DNA from: Elusimicrobiaceae bacterium
Lineage (GTDB): Bacteria; Elusimicrobiota; Elusimicrobia; Elusimicrobiales; Elusimicrobiaceae
Reading direction: 5' to 3'
Length of the DNA: 37,063 nt
Assembly (NCBI GenBank): GCA_017520185.1
Contig: JAFXGO010000018.1
Coordinates: 1-37,063 of the forward strand
Shown here: positions 31,419-37,063 of the stretch, piece after piece
Numbering within the stretch: position 1 is the first letter of the stretch
Layout of the letters: every line of letters starts with the position of its first letter
The notes under the pieces: generated by a model
Told to the model about the DNA's origin: nothing
The model's database searches: none
The model's input: the letters and a program-made list of their open reading frames with translations, nothing else
Made by a program: the position numbers and the translations under genes

Positions 31419-31870
31419 GCAGCAAAAAACCGGGCCAACTATTTGTATTTTTTTTACTGCTTTTGAGTGCGGCACTGACTGCCTTTTTTGTAGTGGCGGA
31501 AGACTTCTACGTTTATACGGCAGATTCCATTGATACGGCTGCACAATCGGCCACTTTAGACAAAGATGATTTAAAAACTTTAGCTGCCACACCGGGTGAA
31601 ACCTTAAATACAGATATCAGATTTAGAAATTTCTTTATCACCGATACGCGCGCCAAACGGGTTGAGTTGCACGCTGATTTTAATAATTGGGGAGAAAACC
31701 CTATTGTTTTAAAACCTTATTCGCGCGGATATTTTGAAATTTCTTTAGCCTTACCTGTAGGGGAGTATCAATATGTTTTTCATATTGACGGAAAAGACGT
31801 ATTAGACCCTAATAATTTAGACCGTACAGACATCAACGGACGTACCGTCTGTATCAAAACGATAAAATAA
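31415..31870 (+). CDS. Membrane-anchored CBM48/AMPK-type glycogen-binding domain protein
   Basis: The 151-residue protein has one N-terminal TM (about 9-29), a linker, and a C-terminal immunoglobulin-like domain (about 65-150) with the glycogen-binding pattern VELHADFNNWGENP, then YFEISLALPVGEYQYVFHIDGK and DPNN. This is the CBM48/AMPK-beta fold, which binds alpha-glucans. No catalytic domain is attached. The topology places the domain outside the cytoplasm, so the ligand may be an external or periplasmic glucan rather than stored glycogen. It overlaps the radical SAM gene by 4 nt and tsaE by 1 nt. Confidence 0.85.
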   Translation: MSSKKPGQLFVFFLLLLSAALTAFFVVAEDFYVYTADSIDTAAQSATLDKDDLKTLAATPGETLNTDIRFRNFFITDTRAKRVELHADFNNWGENPIVLKPYSRGYFEISLALPVGEYQYVFHIDGKDVLDPNNLDRTDINGRTVCIKTIK

Positions 31871-32346
31871 TGATAGAAAAAACCATTTACACTTCTTCTA
31901 CAGAAGAAACTTTATCTTTGGCTCATCACTGCGCCCAAATGCTCAAAGGCGGAGAAATCATTTTTTTACGCGGGCCCATCGGGGCTGGAAAAACGGTATT
32001 TGTAAAAGGGATTGCTAAATCCTTAGGACTTAAAAGTTCCCCCACCAGTGCTAGTTTTAGCCTGATGAAAAAATACCACAACAAAAAACATACCTTGTTT
32101 CATATTGATTTATTCCGTCTTTGCGAAGGAGAAGTATTTAATCTGGGATTTGAGGAAATGTTGGAAGACGAAAAAGCCATTATCTTGGCTGAATGGCCGG
32201 ACCCGATTGCCCAAATGATGCCCAAAGACCGTTTGGAAATGGATTTTGTACTGCAAGCAGATGACAAAAGAGCCATTACTATGCGTTCTTTTGGACGGGT
32301 CTCAACAACACTGGCGGAGGAATTATGCAAGATAAACGCAAAATAA
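31870..32346 (+). CDS. tsaE: tRNA t6A synthesis ATPase TsaE
   Basis: TsaE is the P-loop ATPase that resets the TsaBD complex during t6A formation. The Walker A is GPIGAGKT (K41, T42). The FSLMKKY and HIDLFRL motifs and the later EWPD element are typical. The 158-residue length is normal. It overlaps both neighbours, so translation is coupled with tsaB, its functional partner. Confidence 0.96.
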   Translation: MIEKTIYTSSTEETLSLAHHCAQMLKGGEIIFLRGPIGAGKTVFVKGIAKSLGLKSSPTSASFSLMKKYHNKKHTLFHIDLFRLCEGEVFNLGFEEMLEDEKAIILAEWPDPIAQMMPKDRLEMDFVLQADDKRAITMRSFGRVSTTLAEELCKINAK

Positions 32347-33014
32347 TACTAGGGTTAGACAGTTCCGGCCCGACATTGATGATTTGCTTAAATGACGGTG
32401 AAAAAACCTATTCTTTCCGTCATACCCATATAAAACAGGAGCAATTTCTTATCCCGCTTCTCTCACGTGTTTTGGCAAAGGCTCACGCCTCTTTGGCAGA
32501 TGTAAACAAAGTTTTTTTCGTACGCGGACCGGGCCGTTTTACCGGCATACGTATTTCTCTCACTTTTGCCTCTATGCTCAAAGAATTAAACGGTGCAGAA
32601 GTAGGCAGTGCCACTCTTTTTGATATTATCCGCAGGCAAGCAGAGCAGTCCCGCTCTTTCTTAACATGGAAAAACAATAATGAAGAAGGCATTTTGGCAG
32701 TGATATTACATGCCTTTAGAGAGGAATATTTCCTTCAGTTTTTTGACGGCTCGGAGCAAGGCCCTATGTGGCTGAGCAAAGAAGATCTTTTGCTTAAGTT
32801 AGCCGAAAGAAAAGAGCCCTTGTATTGCGCAGGTGTGGATAAAGACTCCACTGCTTTGACACAGATGTTGGGTGATAAATACCGTTTGGCTCCGTTGGCC
32901 GATTGCCGCGTACGTCCGCAAACGTTAATAGAAATGGCTCATAACCCCATACACGATAAAAATGCGCTAGAACCACTATACCTAAAACCGGCACGGTTTG
33001 AGTTGGGCAAATGA
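32325..33014 (+). CDS. tsaB: tRNA t6A synthesis protein TsaB
   Basis: TsaB is the inactive paralogue of TsaD that scaffolds the t6A complex. The start (ILGLDSSGPTLMICL) and FVRGPGRFTGIRISLTFA are family marks. It has 229 residues. It overlaps tsaE by 22 nt and rimI by 4 nt. tsaE-tsaB-rimI is a widely conserved order. Confidence 0.94.
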   Translation: MQDKRKIILGLDSSGPTLMICLNDGEKTYSFRHTHIKQEQFLIPLLSRVLAKAHASLADVNKVFFVRGPGRFTGIRISLTFASMLKELNGAEVGSATLFDIIRRQAEQSRSFLTWKNNNEEGILAVILHAFREEYFLQFFDGSEQGPMWLSKEDLLLKLAERKEPLYCAGVDKDSTALTQMLGDKYRLAPLADCRVRPQTLIEMAHNPIHDKNALEPLYLKPARFELGK

Positions 33015-33442
33015 TTATCTTGGCCCAAGCGCATCATGCGGCAGATTTGGCAGAGATAGAAGCCCAGCAACCAAATGCCGCCGGCTGGAAAAGACAGGGG
33101 TTTGAAGGAGAGTTAGCACAATCTTGCTCCCAAATTTATTGTGCGTGTTCAAATCATAAAATAATTGGTTTTTTGGCATTGCGCAGCGCAGGCGGATTTG
33201 CTGAAATTTTAAATGTAGCGGTAGAGATAAATTTTACAAGGCAAGGAGTCGGGTTTAGCCTGTTAAGTTATGCTTTAGACCGCTTAAAAGAACAAGCCGT
33301 TAACCAAGTGACATTGGAAGTGGCTCAAGACAATAAACCGGCCGTTTCTTTATACAAAAAAGCCGGATTGCAAATTTTAGGTCAAAGAAAAGACTTTTAC
33401 GGCGCTGGAAAAAATGCTTTTATTATGGGACTTAATTTATGA
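33011..33442 (+). CDS. rimI: RimI-like GNAT acetyltransferase
   Basis: The 143-residue GNAT protein carries the acetyl-CoA-binding motif A (EINFTRQGVGFSLL, a variant of RGxGxG/A) and the C-terminal VSLYKKAGLQILGQRKDFY typical of RimI. RimI acetylates the N-terminus of ribosomal protein S18. The gene sits directly after tsaB, its usual neighbour. The N-terminal region is somewhat divergent, so another amino-terminal substrate is possible. Confidence 0.9.
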   Translation: MIILAQAHHAADLAEIEAQQPNAAGWKRQGFEGELAQSCSQIYCACSNHKIIGFLALRSAGGFAEILNVAVEINFTRQGVGFSLLSYALDRLKEQAVNQVTLEVAQDNKPAVSLYKKAGLQILGQRKDFYGAGKNAFIMGLNL

Positions 33443-35007
33443 GAAAAATCTTTCTTTTACTTTTTTTATCTGTCGCGCTACTGGAGGCTGCCCCACTAAA
33501 ATTAAGTCCGCAAGGGCAAAATCAGGCCCAATTGTATTTGGATTTTTTGCAAGGCGCTATATTAGAAGATAAAGATTTTAAACAATCTTGTCTCCACTAT
33601 CAAAAAGCATTCCAACTAGCACCCACCAGCAAATATTTACGACAACTTTTAATGATGTGCGCCTTGTCCGAAAAAGACATGAAAAAGGCCGATTTGTATG
33701 CAGATTATATTGACATGGGCGAAAATGATGAAACGGACCTGTCTATTTACGCGTTTTACAAATGGAGAAAAGGCGAAATATCCCAAGCCAAGAAATACTA
33801 TGAATTATCTTTGGAGAAAAATCCGGACGATTTACGCACCCTATACCAATATCTGTTGCTATTAAGTTATATCGACGTTGACCAAGCGGCCCAAAAACTA
33901 GAAGAACGCAAGGATAGTTATCCTGGTTTAACGCACGTCATCTATTATGAAATCGGTAATATCTACTATCACAAAAAACAATTCACCAAAGCCTTAGACT
34001 ATTACAACAAATCCACTCAAGAAAAGCCGGAGTACCCTCAACCCTATTTGGCGCGGGCCGAAATGTATGAAAGGGCTTCTCAATTTTTTCTCATGCTGCG
34101 TGAGTTGGAACAAGTGGAAAAATTAGGCTATGAAGATGCCTCTGTGTTTTCGCGCATGGGATCTGTGTTTATTATTGTAAATGATACTGCCAAAGCAAAA
34201 CATTATTTTCAAAAAGCAAAGGCTTTGTATAATGCGGATATTCCGGCAGGGTACTTTTTGGCTCTGTTGGCGGAAGAAGAAGGGGATTTTGCCTCCGCCA
34301 TCAGTTATCTGCAAGAAACGGCCGACTATGAAAAAGATGCCGGCAAATGGCTGCAAGTATCTTTTTACCAAGAACAATTAAAAGATGAAAAAGCCGCTTT
34401 AAAAACCTTAAAAACCGCTCATCAAAAATTTGCAGACAATATAGAAATTGCCTACTTTTATGCTTTGATGCTCCAACAACTAGAACAACATAAAAAAGCC
34501 ACCGCTATATTTAAAAAAATCTTATCTACCAATCCCCAATATGAAAACGCCAGATTAGCGTTGGCCTTTTCTTTGGAATCCTTGAAAAAATATAATGAAA
34601 TGGAACAAGAAATCCTCTTGATTTTACAGCAAAATCCCGAGAATGCCGCCGCCTATAATTTGTGGGGATATAGTTTGACGCAAAGAAATCTTGACTTAGA
34701 CAAAGCCCAAGAATTAATTACAAAAGCATTGTCCCTTTCTCCCAAAGACAAATCTTTTATCGATTCTTTGGGTTGGGTGTATTATCAAAAGCAAAATTAC
34801 ACCGCCGCCTTGGATATCTGGAATGGACTAGATATGGAGTTTATCCAAAAAAATCCGGAAGTGTCCTATCACGTGGGTGCCACCTACTATCAGTTAAAAC
34901 AATGGGATCAAGCTCAAAAATATTTGAAAATGGCTGCTCCCACTCTAAAACCTGCCAAAAAACTGCTAAAAAAGTTAAAGAAACAGTCCTTGCAGGATAA
35001 AAATTAG
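33439..35007 (+). CDS. Exported TPR-repeat protein
   Basis: The 522-residue protein has a signal peptide (1-17, FLLLFLSVALLEA) and then TPR repeats through almost the whole length. Clear units include KAYFELAPTSKY-like helices, YYELSLEKNPDDLRTLY, ALDYYNKSTQEKPEYPQPYLARAEMY (two parts) and ELITKALSLSPKDKSFIDSLGWVYY. The last repeat ends in a Lys-rich tail. It probably acts as a periplasmic or envelope scaffold for protein complexes. It overlaps rimI by 4 nt, so it is in the operon. No partner can be named. Confidence 0.9.
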   Translation: MRKIFLLLFLSVALLEAAPLKLSPQGQNQAQLYLDFLQGAILEDKDFKQSCLHYQKAFQLAPTSKYLRQLLMMCALSEKDMKKADLYADYIDMGENDETDLSIYAFYKWRKGEISQAKKYYELSLEKNPDDLRTLYQYLLLLSYIDVDQAAQKLEERKDSYPGLTHVIYYEIGNIYYHKKQFTKALDYYNKSTQEKPEYPQPYLARAEMYERASQFFLMLRELEQVEKLGYEDASVFSRMGSVFIIVNDTAKAKHYFQKAKALYNADIPAGYFLALLAEEEGDFASAISYLQETADYEKDAGKWLQVSFYQEQLKDEKAALKTLKTAHQKFADNIEIAYFYALMLQQLEQHKKATAIFKKILSTNPQYENARLALAFSLESLKKYNEMEQEILLILQQNPENAAAYNLWGYSLTQRNLDLDKAQELITKALSLSPKDKSFIDSLGWVYYQKQNYTAALDIWNGLDMEFIQKNPEVSYHVGATYYQLKQWDQAQKYLKMAAPTLKPAKKLLKKLKKQSLQDKN

Positions 35008-35031
35008 ATTTGCTAAGATAAAATTTGGATT

Positions 35032-35496
35032 ATGTTAGAGAAAAAAAATCAATTAATGGCTTTACTTCCTTCAGAAAACATTCTTATTTTGAAGGATGCC
35101 ACTTCAAAAACAGATGTCATCAGCCAGCTAACTCAGTTGGTTTGTCAAGGGGAAAATTCCCTAGATTATACTGATGTCTTTACGCAGATTTTAAAAAGAG
35201 AGGAATCTCTTTCCACTACGTTAGATACCGGGCTCAGCATTCCTCATGCCCGTTTGGAAGAATTAACCAAAATTAAAGCCGCTTTGGCTATTTTGCCGCA
35301 TGGTCTTAAAGATCCGGCTAAGTCCGTATCCATCAAAGCGATGTTTTTATTTTTATCTCCGGCACAGCCGATATTCTTCCAACAACACTTACAACTTTTA
35401 GCCTCTTTGGCCGAAACATTTAAAATAGATTTTATAACAGATTTGGCCCATTGCCAAACCTCACAAGAAGCAGCAAATAAATTTATAGAAAAATAA
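35032..35496 (+). CDS. ptsN: PTS EIIA protein (Ntr/fructose type)
   Basis: The 154-residue protein carries the EIIA-Ntr/Fru phosphorylation motif GLSIPHARL (active-site His H72) and the usual helical pattern. Such proteins take a phosphate from HPr/NPr and regulate rather than transport when, as here, no sugar permease domain is attached. No EIIB or EIIC is nearby. There is no good Shine-Dalgarno; a TAAAAT hexamer (35019-35024) lies 7 nt before the ATG, a weaker version of the leaderless pattern. Confidence 0.9.
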   Translation: MLEKKNQLMALLPSENILILKDATSKTDVISQLTQLVCQGENSLDYTDVFTQILKREESLSTTLDTGLSIPHARLEELTKIKAALAILPHGLKDPAKSVSIKAMFLFLSPAQPIFFQQHLQLLASLAETFKIDFITDLAHCQTSQEAANKFIEK

Positions 35497-35507
35497 GAGA
35501 TTATAAT

Positions 35508-36032
35508 ATGGCTATACGCAAAATCGTAAAATACGGAGACCCTATCCTACGCAAAAAACTAAAACCGGTCAATTTTGAGCAATTAGCCCCTCAGTTGCCG
35601 GAGTTGTTAAAAGATATGGAAGAAACCTGTCTTTCTGTAAATGGAGTGGGTTTGGCGGCCAATCAAATCGGCCTTGATATGCGTTTAGCACTTATTTTAA
35701 TCCCACAATCCGACAAAAAAGATGCTCCGCTTAAGCGTTTTGTCATCATTAATCCGGAATTTGTAGAGAAAACGGGTGAGGTAATAGAAGAAGAAGGCTG
35801 CCTTTCCCTGCCTGGTTTATGGGTGGAAGTACCGCGCGCTACCGAAGTGACCATTCAATTTTTAAATGAAAAAGGTGAAAAAGTAAAAGTACGCGCACGC
35901 GGCCTTTTGGCCAAAGCCTTCCAACACGAGATGGACCACTTAGACGGAAATTTATTTATAGACCATGCAGACCCCACATTAAAACCGGCTATTAAAAAAG
36001 AACTGAAAAAACTTCGCCCTACCTGGCAATAA
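35508..36032 (+). CDS. def: Peptide deformylase
   Basis: Def removes the formyl group from nascent proteins. All three motifs are intact: GVGLAANQIG (46-55), EEGCLS (metal ligand C98) and QHEMDHLDG (H140, E141, H144). The 174-residue length is normal. It is 11 nt after ptsN and 20 nt before msrA. Confidence 0.97.
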   Translation: MAIRKIVKYGDPILRKKLKPVNFEQLAPQLPELLKDMEETCLSVNGVGLAANQIGLDMRLALILIPQSDKKDAPLKRFVIINPEFVEKTGEVIEEEGCLSLPGLWVEVPRATEVTIQFLNEKGEKVKVRARGLLAKAFQHEMDHLDGNLFIDHADPTLKPAIKKELKKLRPTWQ

Positions 36033-36052
36033 TACTAGAGGAAAAACTTTTC

Positions 36053-36577
36053 ATGAACTTAATATCACCGCAAGAACATAACTCACCATCCCCCCTCTCT
36101 CAAACGGCTGTTTTTGCCGGTGGGTGCTTTTGGGGCGTAGAACACCTGATGAAAGAAGTAAAGGGCGTTTTGGCTACGCAATGTGGATATACCGGCGGAG
36201 ATTTATCTAATCCTTTATATGAAGACGTATGCACCGGCCAAACAGGACATTTTGAAGCGGTGCGTATTGTTTTTGACCCTCAAATAGTCTCTTATGAAGA
36301 TTTAGCCAAATTGTTTTTTGAAATTCATGACCCTACTCAGACCAATGGGCAAGGGCCCGATATCGGACAACAGTATTATTCTGCCGTCTTTTATAGCAAT
36401 GAAGAACAAAAACAAACTATTGAAAAATTGGTAAGTATTTTAAAAAATAAAGGATACCGAGTGGCTACACAACTATTACCGCTAAAGATCTTTTGGCCGG
36501 CAGAAGATTACCATCAGCAATATTATCAAAAAAAAGGCACACAACCTTACTGCCATCAAAGAATTAAAAAATTTTAA
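36053..36577 (+). CDS. msrA: Peptide methionine sulfoxide reductase MsrA
   Basis: MsrA repairs S-methionine sulfoxide. The catalytic motif GGCFWG (C25) follows a short N-terminal extension. GYTGG and HFEAVRI and the end region PAEDYHQQYY are typical. GAGGA lies 9 nt before the ATG. It is the last gene of the plus-strand operon and is followed 4 nt later by a strong terminator. No MsrB domain is fused. Confidence 0.96.
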   Translation: MNLISPQEHNSPSPLSQTAVFAGGCFWGVEHLMKEVKGVLATQCGYTGGDLSNPLYEDVCTGQTGHFEAVRIVFDPQIVSYEDLAKLFFEIHDPTQTNGQGPDIGQQYYSAVFYSNEEQKQTIEKLVSILKNKGYRVATQLLPLKIFWPAEDYHQQYYQKKGTQPYCHQRIKKF

Positions 36578-36581
36578 TGCG

Positions 36582-36614
36582 AAAAAGACTCTTTAAAAAT
36601 AAAAGAGTCTTTTT
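36582..36614 (+). terminator. Terminator of the plus-strand operon
   Basis: A 13-bp stem (AAAAAGACTCTTT/AAAGAGTCTTTTT) with a 7-nt loop is followed by further T residues, directly after msrA. Confidence 0.88.
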
Positions 36615-36680
36615 TAATTTTTCTAAACCACGTCTCTTTACTGGATTAATTCTCTATAGAGATGCGTTCCAAAAACCAAA

Positions 36681-36733
36681 CAAAAAACCCGTCTGCTTTT
36701 GGCAAACGGGTTTCAAATGGCGCCCTCTAGGAC
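36681..36733 (-). repeat. Duplicate of the tRNA-Glu 3' end plus terminator (outer copy)
   Basis: These 53 bases match 36889-36941 with two substitutions at most, around the terminator-tRNA junction (TTTCAAATGG against TTTTAAATGG). They include the last 14 bases of the tRNA-Glu gene, the encoded CCA and the full intrinsic terminator hairpin (AAACCCGT/ACGGGTTT at 36685-36713). The two copies are 208 bp apart in direct orientation. The rest of the tRNA is missing here. Confidence 0.88.
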
Positions 36734-36888
36734 TATCGTCTTTGCCTCCAGCAAATCCGGCAAAACCATTTTGCGCGACTTCGCGCAATACTGCTTTTGG
36801 TTTTGCTCTTTATTCCGCCTCTTTCGCTTACGCTCTCTCGCGGGTTAGGAGTTCGATTCTTTCCTAGAGATCACGCTACTATGAAAAA
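36734..36888. repeat. tRNA-associated ~200-bp unit, copy 2 (tRNA-Glu)
   Basis: This segment lies between the two tRNA-Glu 3' ends. It contains the ~20-nt box at 36736-36755 and the second box at 36814-36826 that also occur beside tRNA-Ser. A nested hairpin lies between them (outer stem GCAAAACC/GGTTTTGC, inner stem TTGCGCG/CGCGCAA). At 36847-36869 is an inverted, imperfect copy of the tRNA-Glu T-arm and acceptor strand (AGGAGTTCGATTCT then CCTAGAG). Two short frames cross it but have no ribosome-binding site, so no gene is called in 36578-36925. Confidence 0.65.
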
Positions 36889-36892
36889 CAAA

Positions 36893-36921
36893 AAACCCGT
36901 CTGCTTTTGGCAAACGGGTTT
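36893..36921 (-). terminator. Terminator of the tRNA-Lys/tRNA-Glu transcript
   Basis: On the minus strand AAACCCGT/ACGGGTTT with an inner GC-containing loop continues into TTTTTTGTTTTT, 5 nt after the tRNA-Glu CCA. An almost identical hairpin is at 36685-36713. Confidence 0.88.
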
Positions 36922-36925
36922 TAAA

Positions 36926-37000
36926 TGGCGCCCTCTAGGAGAATCGAACTCCTCTTTTCGGATTGAAAATCCGACGTCCTAACCGATAGACGAAGAGGGC
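36926..37000 (-). tRNA. tRNA-Glu (anticodon UUC)
   Basis: The acceptor stem is GCCCTCT/AGAGGGC with discriminator G. The anticodon arm is TCGGA-TTTTCAA-TCCGA with UUC, and the T-arm is GGAGTTCGATTCTCC. CCA is encoded (36926-36928), unlike in tRNA-Ser. It lies 14 nt downstream of tRNA-Lys and is probably co-transcribed with it. Confidence 0.96.
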
Positions 37001-37014
37001 AAAAATTTTAATTA

Positions 37015-37063
37015 TGCGCCCGGTGAGACTTGAACTCACGGCCCCCCGCTTAAAAGGCGGATG
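37015..37063 (-). tRNA. tRNA-Lys (anticodon UUU), 3' part only
   Basis: The window edge cuts the gene. Visible are the anticodon loop CTTTTAA (UUU), the variable region, the T-arm GTGAG-TTCAAGT-CTCAC and the 3' acceptor strand CGGGCGC with discriminator A (37015). CCA is not encoded. The 5' half lies beyond 37063. Confidence 0.93.

Noticed and set aside
36577-36982. Two plus-strand reading frames after msrA
   Set aside because: They run antisense through terminators and tRNA fragments; the similarity between their protein ends only reflects the 53-nt DNA repeat.
1-37063. CRISPR array, transposase, integrase, phage genes or rRNA
   Set aside because: No regularly spaced repeats, recombinase motifs or rRNA sequence are seen anywhere in the window.

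Overview
The window looks like a chromosomal segment of a Gram-negative, AT-rich bacterium of the Elusimicrobiota (Elusimicrobium-like, probably gut-associated). This placement is an inference. It rests on the overall protein character, several stand-alone type IV pilin-like genes with the same GFTLxELLVVVLIIGIL N-terminus, short operons of mixed housekeeping genes and an outer-envelope gene set. No rRNA, CRISPR array, transposase or prophage is visible.

Layout. 1-915 (-) is the 5' part of an exported cysteine-rich protein with its own promoter. 1140-14438 (-) is a tightly packed run of eleven genes with overlaps or tiny gaps: M50 site-2 protease, trpS, scpA, scpB, glgA, alkaline phosphatase, ftsX, envC, ctpA, tsaD, a leaderless-type solute-binding-protein fold, and a GAF-GAF-GGDEF diguanylate cyclase. 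14481-17456 (-) is lysA-lysC-pnuC, preceded by a candidate ribosome-mediated attenuator. 17528-18274 (+) is gpmA. 18324-19555 (-) holds two type IV pilin-like genes, each with its own terminator. 19787-21507 (-) is a MarC-family gene plus a thioredoxin-CcdA fusion. 21652-23013 (+) is a ClC channel/antiporter. 23059-25334 (-) is a DUF2207 membrane protein plus an unknown protein. 25435-26013 (+) is pyrophosphatase. 26189-27037 (-) is an alpha/beta hydrolase. 27238-27525 carries tRNA-Ser with a duplicated 3' end. 27582-29938 (-) is a GT2/GT-C glycosyltransferase pair. 30130-30642 (-) is a third pilin. 30792-36577 (+) is a long operon: radical SAM, membrane-anchored CBM48, tsaE, tsaB, rimI, TPR protein, ptsN, def, msrA. 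36681-37063 (-) holds tRNA-Lys (cut by the window edge), tRNA-Glu and a second tRNA 3'-end duplication.

How the genes fit together. tsaD on one strand and tsaE-tsaB-rimI on the other give most of the t6A tRNA-modification pathway. ftsX, envC and ctpA form an envelope-division/murein-remodelling block. lysC and lysA are the first and last steps of lysine synthesis. glgA and the membrane-anchored CBM48 protein both point to glycogen.

The most interesting signals are regulatory and structural. (1) Upstream of lysA there is a lysine-rich 29-codon ORF whose 3' end can pair with a terminator hairpin, as expected of a lysine attenuator. (2) Five genes have a -10-like hexamer exactly 6 nt upstream of ATG and lack a Shine-Dalgarno, pointing to leaderless transcripts. 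(3) Two ~200-bp units repeat the 3' ends of tRNA-Ser and tRNA-Glu and share an internal ~20-nt box, suggesting an undescribed small tRNA-associated repeat or mobile element.
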